Assembly (NCBI GenBank): GCA_036785705.1 | Contig: JAWUZG010000159.1 | Span: 4,216,001 to 4,280,000, forward strand | Source: Acanthornis magna | Lineage: Eukaryota > Chordata > Aves > Passeriformes > Acanthizidae | Reading direction: 5' to 3' | DNA: 64,000 nt | Shown: positions 50,131-63,768 of the stretch, piece by piece | How positions within the stretch are numbered: the stretch's first letter is position 1 | Layout: each line of letters begins with the position of its first letter | Notes under the pieces: model-generated | Database searches by the model: none | Told to the model about the DNA's origin: nothing | Seen by the model: only the letters and a program-made list of their open reading frames with translations | Translations under genes and position numbers: made by a program

Positions 50131-53100
50131 CTGCCATGCTGAGGGGGTTTGGGGTTTCCTTAGCAGTGTCACCTGTCCCCTCCTCCAAAAGAGCCACCCC
50201 AGGGTGACACAGGGAATGGTTAGGAGAGATTTTCTGGACAATGAGGTGGAATCCACTCAGAGCATTCAGGGTGAGGAAGGACTGGAGCTCAGAGAGTTCA
50301 GCCCAGACACACTCCATTGTCAGCCTCGGTTTTGTGAGATGATATTTTAATTAGAAGGGGTCAAAGCAGGGAAATTCATGTCAAGACCCGGATCTGAACT
50401 TTCCCAGGTGACTATAGTGGTAAAAAGTTGAATTTCGGGCTGTTTTCCTATCCCATCTCTCATTTTCAAATCAGAAATATTTATCTATTAATATTACCAT
50501 CAATATTCACCCAACTTCAAGGTATTTCCCTTAAAATTTCAGGCATACACTCTATTCTTCTTGCTGTTTCAGTGCCAAATTCCTGTTCAACTGGTGCAGT
50601 TATTCTACTAGAAAAGCACAGATCTTTGAGAAAATGACATTTTAGGTTTGGGGTTTTTTTTTACCTTTTTATGTTGCTACTTTGTTGAGCACCAAGTCAT
50701 TTACCTAGAGCATTATAAAACAAAAGAAATAACTCAAACTGCAGAGGAAACCTCGGGTTTATCAGGATCGAGGTGCCAGGTTCAGGTACAAGTTTGCAGC
50801 AGGGCAAATACCCTAATTCATCACATTGTGTAGTTTTTATGCTGCTGTATAAAATTAATTGGCTTACCCTGAGAGGGATATTTTATGATGAGGCCCCGTA
50901 ATTAAGAGATTTGAGATGCAATAGAGGGTGTGAAAAAGCTGAAAACTGCCCGCTAGCTTCAGTTTATTTTTTATGACCAAACTACTTAGATTATCAATTA
51001 GCTTGAAAAGTCTATTTCTTTTTCAGATGTTTAAATATTAAAAAGGGCAGAGTCCACAAAAAAATATAGATTAAAGCTAAAACAAATGCCTTCCATATAA
51101 AAATGAAAAAGATTAGCACAACCATTGCAAAAATCATATAATTCTCATGCCACAATTGCTGGAGAGTATTTAATTTTTGAGCAATTGCCTTCACACATTT
51201 AGTTCAGGAGAAAAGCAAGAGTAGCTCCATCGAGCTCTTTTCCTTGGAGCTGTTTCCCCTAAATAAAAATATCTGCAGAGAAGCAGATGGGAATTACATG
51301 AGATACTTGGAGAGCAGAGGGGTTGCGCCTCAAGCAGGAATATGCCAAGATACAGACCCAGAGTTAAGTGGTTCCCAAATTAGTTCAAAAATCCATATTT
51401 CTTCAATATTTTAGTATTTCTGGTGCATGTGATTTCAAAGAAAATGATGGGTGCTTTAGAAATTCCTTTATAATCTGCTGAAAGGGAAGTCTGGTGCTCT
51501 TCAGAAAATGTCATGTGTAAGAAGAAACTCACTCAAATACACAGGAAATTCCATTTGATTGTTTTCAGGCTGATAATAACCCCAAACTGGGCTTTATTCT
51601 ACACTCATCTATAACTTTAGGGCTCTCTGACACCTAGCACATCTGCCTGTGTGCAAAATGACCATTTCTCTATACCGTGATAACCTTTCCACAATGATTC
51701 CCTTCATCTGGTACCAAAAAAATATAATTAATTTGCATTATAAGTTCTGGCAGACAGGAACACTTGTCTTGGTTTTATTTTAAAGCATCAGGGACACACG
51801 TAACGACTCACCAATAAATAACATTATAACCTTAAGCTCACATGGTCAATGGCACTGTGTAAATGGAGGCAAAAGGCTGTTAGTGAAATTATTCCAACCC
51901 TTTCACCTCACCCAACTGAGACACCAATATTTTTATTGAGAAGCTATGTCACGCTTAAAAGACAAATCTTTTAGTTGTCATCTTTTCTCCTTGGCTAGAA
52001 AAACCTACTGGCACCAACTGTGACTTTCCCCATCCTTCAAGTCACACCCATGGCTCCCCAAAGCCAAGTCACTTTGTCCAAGTTGCTCAACTGTCGTGTC
52101 TTAATTTCAGTGAGATTGGAGGATACACTCAAAATTTCTCAGGGGACTCTCATGGCCTTGTTCTATTAGCCCTTCGAATGGATATAAATTTTATTCCGTG
52201 GTTCAGCAGACATGGGTTCTATTCTCAGTTCTGCGATTCTAGAAAAAAAAAGAAAAACACTGATGGCCACGATTTTCCAAAATAGGGGTGTTAAGGAAGG
52301 CTTTAAATGTCTGTGGGAGCTCCTGGAAAAAGTGACCGACAAACAGTCCCAGAATGTTCCTGGCACAGATGGGAGCGGAAGGCGAGCACAGGAGGCACAG
52401 GAGCATCGGCGCCGCAGAGTGGAATGAGCTCTGAGAGGCTCTGGGCAGCTGTGCAGCACTGACCCATGCCCTGTGCGAGTCCCTGTCCCTCTGAGCTGTG
52501 GGGGATCCCTGCTGCATCCCAAAGAATCCTTTTAGCTTTCAGCTCCCTGATCTGCGTAGGCTGGAATGAGCTGCATGAGGGAAAACCACTCATTTTTACA
52601 GATAATACAGCAGGGCTTTTAATAAACATTTCTTTGCTTGCCTTTGGAGCAGGAGTCACTTGGAGTGTGTGCTCTGGAGAATGAAGCATCCCCAGCAAGG
52701 CTCTCTGCAGTCAATAGTCCAGCTAAATCCACATCATGAAATGAAATTCTAAGCCAGATTTTCGAAAGACTCTGTCTTGGTTTAACTCAATACCCACTGA
52801 ATTCAACAATAAAGCCCCCAGTCTTACAGGGAGCCGGTTTAGGTCAACACCATTCAATTTCTTTCTGCATATTTTTCAAAAACCTGTACAAGTACTTCCC
52901 CCAAGCACACTTAGAGATTTTGTTTCCAGAAACTGCATCTTAATATCGGAAAAAATTTCTGTTTAAAGGACAGGAGAGACACTCTGAAGCCTTTCCTCTT
53001 CTGCTGCCTTGTCTGCAAGCACACACGTCCTGAGGACAAAGGATTTATTGTCCACTAAAGAGGAACATTTTTGTGGGTGCCCTTTGACAAAAGGTACCAG

Positions 53101-56100
53101 CCCTACACTGCACAGGGACAAAAGAACACAATTTAGGCTTTTGTATTCTTGCAAAGGAGAAGGTTAAAGGGGAGATGAGTTCTGGTGGCTCAGCTCAGAA
53201 GGATTAGCAAGGGAATGTTGTTGATACTCCCTGAGCAATATCTACAGTTGCCTTTGTGCTGTATTAATTTTCAGCCACAGAACAACAGCTAGGAGAGATT
53301 CAAAATGAGAGCCCCAAATGGCTGATACCTCTGTAAGATGCAGGTGATTGCCCATGAGGGATCCCAGTGGTGCATTCAACAAGGTAATGTAAGATAAAAT
53401 AGTAATAATATAACTAGCTGAGGACAAACCCACCACACAGGGTGCAATCATTTTTTAAAAGAAAATATTTTCTTGAGATGTCTCATCTTGAAGACACAAG
53501 CAGTGGGCACAGCCCAAAACTTACTACTGATTCTTAAAAATCTTAGCCCAAAAATACCAGGAGGGAAACGTAGTAAGAGGCTTAATAAGCTTAAGCAGAA
53601 CACTTGTTTATGCATTTATCGTGTTTCAAGAAATTAGATTTCTAAAATATCTGCTATTGGCCATACAGTATTTTGCCTCTTCTGTTTCAGAAATTTAATT
53701 TAGTCCCATTCTTAAATATTCAGCATGCATGATGGTTTATTTCCTAATCTACCATGAAAGAAACTCGGAAAATGTTTATATTCATCTCTTTTTTTGTGGG
53801 GAAGGGAGGTAATCACAGCATTGTCTCTAATGTGGTTTCATGCTTTCCTTATAGGCATTATTAGATTAACCTGATAACTCTCAAACAAATTTTGCCACCA
53901 GTGATGATCCAAAGACATTTTCAATTATAACCTTTCAGTATTATGCATATCATGATTGCCACTTAGCAGAGGGAAGAACTGTGCAGAAAAAGCCTTCACT
54001 GAGGAAGTTTCCTCATCTGAATGTTGAACATATTTTCACCAAGATTGATTCAAAGCACGAATTTGTCCGTCCTTGGTCTATTGCTATTGTCATTAGATAA
54101 AAATGCCTTGTTTTGCTGCTATGATTTTTTTTTCCTGTCAAGAGAACAATATTTAATTCTTTTGAAACACAGGGATAATATCAAGCAGATTATGCCAAAT
54201 TGACCTGTTTTTTCCCTAGCAAGACCAGGCTCCAACCTTAATGTTTTTGCCTCAGCAAAACAGCAAATCTTGGAGTGTTCTGTGCTTGTTTTTCTCGCCA
54301 CTCCGACTTCTTTGCAGTGTTAAATTAACTGAATGGGTCTTGTGAAGAAAATCAGTAGAACAAGCTGAATTTTCCTGCCAGCTTGGCCTTCTTACTGGAG
54401 GAGTTTAAGAAAGCTTGTGCTGAGGCTTTCTTTTGTTATCTCTTAGCAGGCCCAGGCTGATACGAGATTGTTCCTCGGTCTATTCCCACCTTCTCCCGGA
54501 GAGGCTGGAGCTGTGTTAGTAAGCAGCTCTGCCTGACGGATTCTCATTAAGCTGCAGCTTTTGTGGAGCTTTCACTGCAGCTGCCATTTATCTCACACCT
54601 GAAAGGATCTGCTTCCTGCAGACAGGTGGGTTTTAAGCCTCCTTTTTCTGTCTCCAGCGCTTTCCCTCGCTTTGCTAAAAACTTGTAGCAGACGGCGTAA
54701 GTTGTTAGGAGCAGTCCTCAAACAGAGGGACAGACTGGGGGCTGAAAAGTCTCAAAAACCTGGGGCTGGCTGTGGGAAGGTGCAGGGAGATCTAAACTCT
54801 CTTTGGTGTCAGCAGAATTGGAGGACACTCGGTACGTGTTAGAATGTGGTTCCTAAGGCAGGTCAGGCTGGGAACACAACACTCTTCATCCTGGAACAGG
54901 AGGAAACAAATCGCTTGCAGGCTTCTGTGGCTCCAGCCTGTATTTTAGGCAAAACCCAGCAACTCATGATTTTCTTCAGAGCTGTAAAACCACAGAAAAA
55001 GCCAAACCAAGGCAAGCCAGGGTTCCTTGTATGGACCCCAGTGACATCCTGTAAGGAATCAGAATTGATCCACAAAGCCCTCTCCTTTTTTTTTTTTCCT
55101 CTTTATAACTCCCACAAGCAAGCGAGGAAAAAAAATGGGACAAAATTCAAGCAACAAATGGACGTTTGAATTTTAGCTTATGGCCAGAAAGCACAATGCC
55201 AACATCATCTGCAGCTATTTGACTTTTTTTGCAATGCTCTCACAAAAATCTGCCCAGACCTCTGACTTTCAGTGTTTGAGAAATGCAGAGTTGAACCGTT
55301 GTTCCTGGAATTATGATGGTCTCAGAGAATTCAAACAATCTTTATGAGTTATCAGATGTAACTCTCACCCCACGGCTCTCTCACAGGACATCGAGGAGAG
55401 CCTTATTTGAATGGTGGTCCTGGGATCTTCAGCTTCCCATGTTTTAAACAGAAATGGATTTCCAGAAGGTGGAAAAATCCTTCTCCCAATAAAGCAAACA
55501 TTAATTGCAGTCATTATAAACCTCATGACCCAGCTGAAGCTGGAAATGGTCTCAGGGATCAAGGCCGCAAATTTGCAGAGGGTTTATTTTATAAAACGAT
55601 GGTATTTCCCTTTGGCTTCAAGGGAAATATTCACTGTGTAAAATCACACAGATGTCCAAATCTGAGCTGGACAAGTTCCCAAAACCTGAACACAGAAGCC
55701 AAGAAGATGGACCAATTGTATTGCAGAGAATACACAATTCTAATAGCCAAAGCAAGGTAATTTTATAAGAAAATACCCTTTCTTCTAGAATTTGAGAATG
55801 AACAGCATCTAACCATATCAATACTCTGCAGAATGATGGGTTTTTATCTTGTTCACCCAAACCTGTTTGCTGCAGTATTCAGAAATTATCTAAAAACCTT
55901 GCAGTGCCTTTTCGCTCCTTTTCCCACCAGGGATAGTTGGGATATGCGAAAGAATAATTGCTTGTATTTATAATGCACATTTCCAAATTCTAGGCTTTAT
56001 TTTTGGGGTACAAGTTATACCTCCATCTGCACATGAATTGCTGGTGCAAATATTAACATTTGAATGGAAAACAACCTGATTTATGAGCATGTGGCAGGTT

Positions 56101-58398
56101 GCCAGATCTGCAAGGACTAAATCCATATCCTCCTTACCAAGGGCAGGCAAATTTGCTGAAGCTGTATCTCTCAGCCAGGATAGAAAAAAGTTCCTTAAAT
56201 ATCTCTAACCATTGGTGACGAGGTGCAATTCCAAAAGGCTGGAGATGGCTCATTGCAGAGTAGAAATGACAGAGGTTTGGTGCACAGGTAGATTAAAGCA
56301 ATATTTTGGCATTTATATATCAGTGAATCAACAAGTGTCTGAGACCTGTGTGTGCACAGGAGTAAGAGACAGACCTCTGATGATTTAGGTTGTGCTAGAA
56401 AAGCTTTATCAGGACACCAGAGAGTCGTCATGAATATTCAAAATTACCAAGGAAAGAACACAACCTGTATTCAGAGTTTTACTATTACAGGCAGATAGTA
56501 TAAACTCTTCTATAAATCCCTTTCTAATTAAACTTTCAAAGAAAAAATAATTACTAAGCCCATTTATCCAAACTTATTAAGATTATTTATATGTTTGTTT
56601 CAAATATTACTTTAACAAATGTTGACAGTTTTCCAATTAATAAATGAAAGCCTGCCAATAAAAACAAGCAAAGGGAAACAAAAGACAAGATTATGAGAAA
56701 TCGTTTCCATAGCTCCTGAGCACCTTTTAGAAGAGAATAAAGGCTATTATTGAACAGTCAATCTGTACTGACTCAGAGCAAGAAAAAAGGGATGAACATC
56801 TCTTTTCTACTGGTTTGATATTCCCAGTGTGTTTTGAGGCTTCTTTTCCTTTTTAACAAACTATTTAACCTTGGCAGAACACGCCAAGAACACAAAGGCT
56901 GAGACAGAGCATTATTTTACTGCACATGAATTTAGGAAGGAATGATGACTGTTGCCAGTTTCCATCATTTCAGGTTTTTTGAGAGCCATCTGATGCATGT
57001 TATTAATAGTCCTTAGGAGGAATATATTCACCCCAACCCAGTATAACCCTAAAATGAGCAATCACCATCCTGCTCACACACAGACAGCTCTGAAGTGTAA
57101 AATTCCATGGATGAAGGTACTTTCTGCTGAAACCTGCTCCCTGAATTCCCAAGGGAAGCACAGAGGAAGGCATTGCTTCACCTGCCAAATCCACAGGCAA
57201 TGCTTTGATCTGATGGATTCGTGTGCCCCAAAATAAATGGGAAAGCCTTGCTGTGGTGTAGGGCAGTGGCAAATTCTCCTGAACACCTTCGGTCTGCCTG
57301 GGCCCTGAAGGGCTCCAAACAGAGCCAGCAGGAGCTCTGGGAAAGGTGTGGCAGTGATGGAATTCAACCCAACACAGAGGGGGGACTGAGGCACCTCTGA
57401 GGAGGGGTTTTGGACATCCCCCAGGGTAAAAGAGTGTGCTCTTCCTTCAGGTTCTGGTGCCACAGAGATCAGGATAAGAAGAAATGCCTGTCAGTGCTCA
57501 GTAACAAACTGCAAGCTGTCATGAGCCAAGGTGCTGGGAAATACAACTGAATCCTGTGTTTAGGTAACCAGATATTAAAGTTTCACTCCGTAAATATCTC
57601 CTAGTGTTTCTTATTTTATCAGAAATTCATGGAGATACATGGAACTTAAGGATATTGGAAAGATTAGTTCTTTTAAACGCATACTATCAGTGTTAAAAAT
57701 ATAGGGATGCAGGAAGACCAAGGGATTTGCTAAAGACAGTAAAGAAACACAACTGCAAGAAGTGATTCTGAACTACAGTGTGCAGATACTGTACTTCCCC
57801 CAAAAACTTCACATTGTCTGTCTGTGATGGCAAACAATTTAAAGTACAGAAGGTCTCACAAGATCTCTTTACTGTGAGCAAACACTGTAGGGGAAAAAAG
57901 GTATTATATATGTTCACGAGACCCTAAACGCATTTTTTGTCATGCCTGAGGAGATCTGACACTCGGTTCGGCTGAACCAGGCGATGCTGTCAGACAGACT
58001 GCACCCACACAGAGCCAGCAGTCGTGCTGTGACTGTGCCCCAGCTCAAAGGTTTGTGGGCTCAGGGGTGTTGGTTCCTGAGGTGAGCTGTGCTGTTAGTG
58101 AAAGGATCACTGCAGATACTGCGTGTGACCTCCATTCTCAGCCAAAGACCAAGAGGCGTTATCAGCTAAATGCAAAGATTTTGTATCAAGGACCGTTTAT
58201 CAGAGCTGGTATTATTTCAAAGTTCTCAACTGAATAAGTTTTGGAAAATATGCACTAATTATGTCTCAGATGTTTTGCAGTACTTAATGTATAGATGGAT
58301 TCATTAGAGGAAAGTGTTCATTCTTGCTTAAATCTTTTCTCTGAACAAGTATATTAAGATACAGTAGACTGAAATTTTAATAAGGTAAATTGATGTAT
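50131..58398. other. Non-coding stretch of about 8 kb, no gene recognised
   Basis: No gene is recognised. Bases 52366-52520 are GC-richer, with several CpGs and overlapping frames of up to 131 codons on the minus strand and 71 on the plus strand. None has a known domain. A T run lies at 55086-55097. The rest is AT-rich with stop codons in all frames. Confidence 0.55.
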
Positions 58399-58473
58399 TT
58401 CCTCATATGAATAAGAAAAAAATGCAGATTTGCACTGACAACCGACAGCTATAAATTTTAAAAAATAGTGACC
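58399..58473 (+). repeat. Direct repeat, first copy
   Basis: About 75 bases, from TTCCTCATATGAATAAG to ATAGTGACCT, recur at 58997-59065 in the same orientation. The second copy lacks a few bases in the CTGACAACCGACAGC part and differs at a few positions. The copies are about 530 bp apart and flank the first arm of the large inverted repeat. Confidence 0.92.
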
Positions 58474-58658
58474 TTTGTTAAGTGAACTACAGCACTAATG
58501 AAAACAACACAACCTCCAAAACTCCCCAGTCACACAGAACTGCACAGCCCTGACATGCCAAGGTGAGCTTTTTTCCCCCAAACTGCTGATGCAGTTCTCT
58601 GCTGACCCTGGAAAACTCTGCCATAGACTGGCAGATTATTTCATTGCTCTGAATTGAC

Positions 58659-58797
58659 TCCTGAAAACATCTTTTTTTTTTTTTTTTCTGTTAATGTGGT
58701 TCTTGGTTTCTCTGCTGAGGATATCAACTCAGTGGGCAAACATTCTGTGATTTTCTGGTGCGTGCACCTCTTGCCTCTCCAACTTCTAACAACCTGC
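58659..58797 (+). repeat. Large inverted repeat, left arm
   Basis: 139 bases, from TCCTGAAAACATC through a 16-nt T run to AACAACCTGC, are found reverse-complemented at 59070-59210. Outside the homopolymer I count about eight to nine differences in roughly 110 bases, so the arms are near 92 percent identical. The unpaired interval is about 270 bases. As one strand the region could fold into a long cruciform or hairpin. The overlapping minus-strand frames here (58641-58985) have no recognisable product. Confidence 0.93.
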
Positions 58798-58996
58798 AGG
58801 CCACCAACAGCCATGAAGTTGATCCAGTAAAAAGAAAGCAAATATTTTGTAATCTGCTCCATAACAACCGATCCAAGCATGAAATAATTCTCCAGATGAA
58901 GTTGAAACTGTATAAAGCACAAGATGAAAATATTCTCATGGGGTACCTCAAATGCTTGATCTGAATCCCATGAAACAGGAGCCACGGAGGGCTTTA

Positions 58997-59065
58997 ATTC
59001 CTCGTATGAATAAGAAAAAATGCAGATTTACACTGACAGCTATAAATTTTAAAAAATAGTGACCT
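58997..59065 (+). repeat. Direct repeat, second copy
   Basis: Same-orientation copy of 58399-58473, slightly shortened in the middle. It ends only about five bases before the right arm of the inverted repeat. In the first copy about 185 bases separate it from the left arm, so the intervening sequence was not copied. Confidence 0.92.
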
Positions 59066-59069
59066 GAAA

Positions 59070-59210
59070 GCAGGTTGTTAGAAGATGGAGTGGAAAGAAG
59101 TGCACACGCCAGAAAATCACAGAATGTTTGCCTGCTGAGTTGATATCCTCAGCAGAGAAACCAAGAACCACATTGACAGAAAAAAAAAAAAAAAAAAGAT
59201 GTTTCCAGGA
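59070..59210 (-). repeat. Large inverted repeat, right arm
   Basis: Reverse complement of 58659-58797, with an 18-nt A run (59180-59197) matching the T run in the other arm. The outer ends (TCCTG and CAGGA) pair as well. No target-site duplication flanks the pair, which argues against a simple foldback transposon. Confidence 0.93.
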
Positions 59211-59730
59211 CCCAGGGAAGCAAGAGCTGAGGCAGCTCTAAGATGTGGGAGGAGGAATCAAACCAGCCTGGGCACCCCCAGGATAGATCTGCTCCCATCC
59301 TGATATCAACTACTTATTCGTGGAGGTTTTTGGCAGCCTCACTCAGTTACATCAACAAATCTCACCAAGTCTAACTTGATTTGTTATTGATTTCCTAGAG
59401 GGTGTATTTGAAGCAGCAATTTTAGTGATCTTCGGAGTGGAAATGCAGGGCAAAGAGAGAGCTTTGCTTATAAAGAGGGACTCAGGTGGTCACAGTCCAA
59501 TAAACTGAATTCAGGGGATTTTTCCAACAGAAAATCTGCAGTTTTGGAGAAAAATGCAAATAATTTCAGACATGTTATCTGCTTTACTAGAAATCTGAAC
59601 TACTTGAAATTTCAGCACCTGACTGTTAGCAGATCTGAAAATAGGTATCTTATCTGAAACCTGGCGTATTTGTGACAGCTGTCATATATTTGCTGACATA
59701 CCAGAGATTGAACGGTGGAGCTTTTGAAGC

Positions 59731-59752
59731 AAAAAAAAAAAAAAAAAAAAAA
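59731..59752 (+). repeat. A homopolymer, 22 nt
   Basis: An uninterrupted A run followed by GCTGG. No AATAAA signal or retrocopy is recognised upstream. Confidence 0.95.
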
Positions 59753-62700
59753 GCTGGTGTAGGCTGAGCTAATAATCCCTAGATTGAGCTGCAAGCAAGT
59801 TCTCTCCAGGTAAGCCATAAAGTAAAGTATTTGTTCAGCTATTCACTCCATCGTGACATCTGCAGGGGAGGGAAAATCTGAACATCCAACTGGAATGGGA
59901 GATTTCAATGTGCTCACGCTCGTGGAGAACCAAAGGGTGTTAGTGACAGAGGTGGACACTGCACAAATTGTGGCTCGGGATTAAAGAGTTTTAATCTGAC
60001 TCCAGAAGAACAGCAAGAGTGGAGTCATCAAAATTTCACATGGTTACGTGTTGTAAAAAACTCATTGTTACGGCAGAAAGTGCTGCTGGATGAGACAAGA
60101 GGTACAAGAAAAAGGATTCTTTACCATAGCAGAAGAAAAATCTGCCATTTTCAAGGCTTCACCCAGAGTCTCATGCATATATAAACCCATAATATTTATT
60201 ATGACTGCAAAAAAATTGTATTTTTATATTAATTGAAAATGTTTTCTCTCTACAATGACCCAGAAGTACAGACTTCTACTGTGACTCCAGAAAATCCTCT
60301 AAAATGTAGGTTTTTCCCTAAGAAAGCTCTACACACAGACTCTCACTCCACAACTTATTCTATGTTATTAGATTGCTTACACAGGCCACTGTTTTTTGTA
60401 GGCCAGCATCAGATTTTTGATCATTAAATCTAAAGTAAGCGTGTAGCAGTAGCAAACATGATAATTTTACATATACGAGGTTATATATAGACAGGATGAA
60501 AGTGTTGGTTTGATTTTTAAAAAATGATATCTACTTTAGGAGCTTCTAACTTCCTAGCACCATGAGAATTTCAGATGGTGATTATTCTAAGTTCCCTAAT
60601 CATTAAACCACACACATCTGAAATATTTTGAAATCACCTGAAATCAGGAAGAGCAGCCTAGAACAGCTGTGAAAAGCAATAAATGAGTCATTTTTGCACA
60701 TTTTCCTTTTCCTCACTCCTCTCAATCCATTTTCTCTTGGCAGCTCCAGCACTCTCCGCCAAGAGAAGATGCAGGAGACACAATGCATTTGTCCTTGTAA
60801 GCCTTTGTCAGCCCATTTCTAATGTGATCACCTATTTTGTTTGATTAAAATGCATGAAAGTGGCTTTTAAAGCACATCCTACTACGGAGTTTAATCCTTC
60901 CCGAGCAGAAGGGAGGATAGGGAAGATTTTTGTTGCTGTTTATTATTGCCAACACTCAAAATAATCACAGTGCTTACATTTGGCTGGGATAAAAATTCCT
61001 TGTTTCCTATTGCTTGGCAATGTTTTGATTTTTTTTTCAAGTTTGGAAGTTTTATGGAAGTTTCAAAACTAAGCACCGCAAATCACATCGATTAATACAC
61101 TGAGCTCTGGAGGAAAACCACCACAACTAAGAGGAAATGCATGTATTTATATATACAACCAAAAAAATTGTCAATAAATATCTTCTAGAATTTATTCACT
61201 CAGTCATCTGATTTGCCATGACTTCAGAGTTTCAGACTAAGAAAACTCATAGAAAAATCAGCTTTGTTTTCTTCCCTTAGTAAAACTGATTTTTAATGAA
61301 TGCAATGCGTTCAAAGCTGCTTCCCTCTTCCCAGAAAGCTCGAGTTTTAGGAATTTACAGCTTTGAGAAAAACAAATTAGCTCAGAATTATAGCTGAAAA
61401 ATCACATTGTGGCATGTGATGTCAGGCTGCATCAGTCTTGCTTTATTCTGTGGTACAACTCACCAGGAGTGACACAATCCAAAGTGACTTTGCACAAGAC
61501 AACATGTCAGCTAGAAAACCTGAAATAAATTACTTTTATCAACATTATCGCTTAGACAAGTCCACTTTCAAGAATGACAATTCATTACTTTCAAAATGGA
61601 AGGTAAAAGAAGAAAGGGATAAAAGGATATGGCTAAAATGTTTATCAACCTTACAAGAACAATAAACACACCAAAGACTCCACAGGTTTTGTTAATTTTC
61701 TGTGTCAGCTACACATTCTAGGGCAAAACTCACACATTTCTGTCATCTGCCTGTGGCCTTTGTGCACACAGAGCCAATAAAATCCACTCCAGTGGAAACA
61801 CAAGCGCTCATTGCCAACACACACGTGCATCCCCCACTTCCCTAAACTGATCAAATCTGTTCCTCCAGACAGGGCTGAGAGCAAGGATCACCTCCAATCA
61901 CTCCCCCATCAACAGGGCTCCTACATCCCTCGTGCACAGAGGCCATTTGGAATATCCACAGTGGAGTTTGCTCTGATTCCTCCTGCCGTGCCAGGGCTTC
62001 TTGCCCACAGATCTCTGAAACAGGAACCTCACTTTGCTCTCATCTCTCTGGGATGCTGCCTGTGCTTTTGTAAGGTATCAGGCGGAATGCAGGGACTGGA
62101 ATAGAGTTCACAGGAAGGCTGTTCGGTCAACACAGCAAGTCGTGCTACCTAATTAAAGAGTTAATTGATGTATTATAACACTTCCCAAATATTTCTGCTC
62201 TTTTTTTTTTCTTTTTCTCTTCATGCAAAAAGCTCCTTTGTGTCCTCCCTCCACCTAAACCCACAATTTCTCCAATTATAAAACCCAACTGAAGCCAAAT
62301 TCAAAGTTTGTGTATCAGAGCAGGCTGTGATTCCATGGCAGGGAGGTGCAATGGGCATCGGGTCAAATGTTGAGATGAATTGAGCTTGACATCTTTCAGG
62401 GACATTCTTGCACATCTGAATTGCAGAATGTGCTCTGTGCCAGCTTAATTCAATTGATAACAGAGGCTTCACACTGACCACGACACATTTCACACGTACA
62501 ATCATTTAAGCACAATGGGATTTTCTTCTTAGAACGTTTCTGGAAACATAATGACTTAGAGATTATATTAAGAGCATGATACAATACAAGGCTAAAATCT
62601 AAGTGTTATCTTTAGCGTTCTTCGGGAAAGAGCAATTTTTATGCATTTTAGCAGGTCTTTCAGAGTCATTCTTAAACCAGTAAAGTTATCTCTGCACTAA

Positions 62701-63738
62701 ATATATTCAGTAAGAGGCAGAATTTGTCAGATATTTAGATATGTACCCTATATGGGGAAATGCAGGAAACAATAGAATTTTCTACAATCAATATGAACTC
62801 AGTGGAAGATGTCCCACACTGTGCTTAGAAATACTGCCTGCTATTAAGACCTCAAATGCCAGCCATAATCTACACATCTGTAATCAGCCAATCAATATTT
62901 ACTTTTCATAATAAAATAAGAAACCATTTTCTACATATCATCCCCAAAAAAGAAAGCATTTAACTGTAAAGAATCATATGCCTTTTAAATTGCTGTCCCT
63001 ATCTTTACTCCCTCTTATAAATCAAAAACCAGAAAAGGTACCAATATTTTATGCATTGCACCGTAAAAATTTAAAATCAGATTAGAAAACATGGTTGCCA
63101 TGGCACCTGAGAACTACAGTTTCATGCAAAGCAATTTAACAGATGCAGAAGAATTGAACCTTACAGCAGGCATGGTATCATTTTTAGATAAACTTAAGAA
63201 GCTGTAAGGATATTTCCAGATGGCTGATGGCTTCTTGTTCTGCATTTCAGGAAACTTCATCTCTGCGTTTGCAACTGCTTCAAACCCTCTCTGAGGGCTG
63301 AAATGTTCCGAGGGTGAAAAGTGGAGTCATTGGGGGCTCTGCCACTGACTTCAAACAAGACAAGGTTTCCCCTTGGCTCTTTGAAGGAGGATGACAAAAA
63401 GGAACATTTAGGGAGAGCAGTGGCCTCGAGCCAGCAAGGTCAGGCTAACGCACACTATGGCCCTGCTCCTTCGCTCACGGGAAATGTTCCTGCAGCCTAT
63501 TTTTACAAAAGCTGCTTCTCTGGATCCCCTGAATTGAATTTAAGGGGAAAAGGTTCACAGATTAATGAGAATAATTTCTATTTCACAGTATGAATGCAGG
63601 TGTTGTACATACTCTTTTCTTTGTCCGGGGGCACCATTAAGAAGAGAGAAGAACAAAGAAAGAAACATCAGGAATGCTCTGGCACATAAAAGCCAGAAAT
63701 AATAGGGACTAAAAAAATACCTAGTTTTCTATGCAAAA

Positions 63739-63768
63739 GACTTTTTTTTTCCCAAAAAAAGAAAAGTC
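63739..63768. repeat. Small A/T hairpin (inverted repeat)
   Basis: GACTTTT at the left and AAAAGTC at the right close a stem of about 12 pairs made mostly of A-T pairs with one G-T pair, around a C-rich loop. There is no terminator logic in a vertebrate polymerase II context, so it is noted only as a structure. Confidence 0.6.

Noticed and set aside
49375..50256. 293-codon minus-strand open frame, proline/lysine/tyrosine-rich, resembling a structural repeat protein
   Set aside because: It is almost entirely the 15-bp G-run minisatellite read on the other strand. The parts outside the array have no recognisable protein features, and there is no promoter or splice context.
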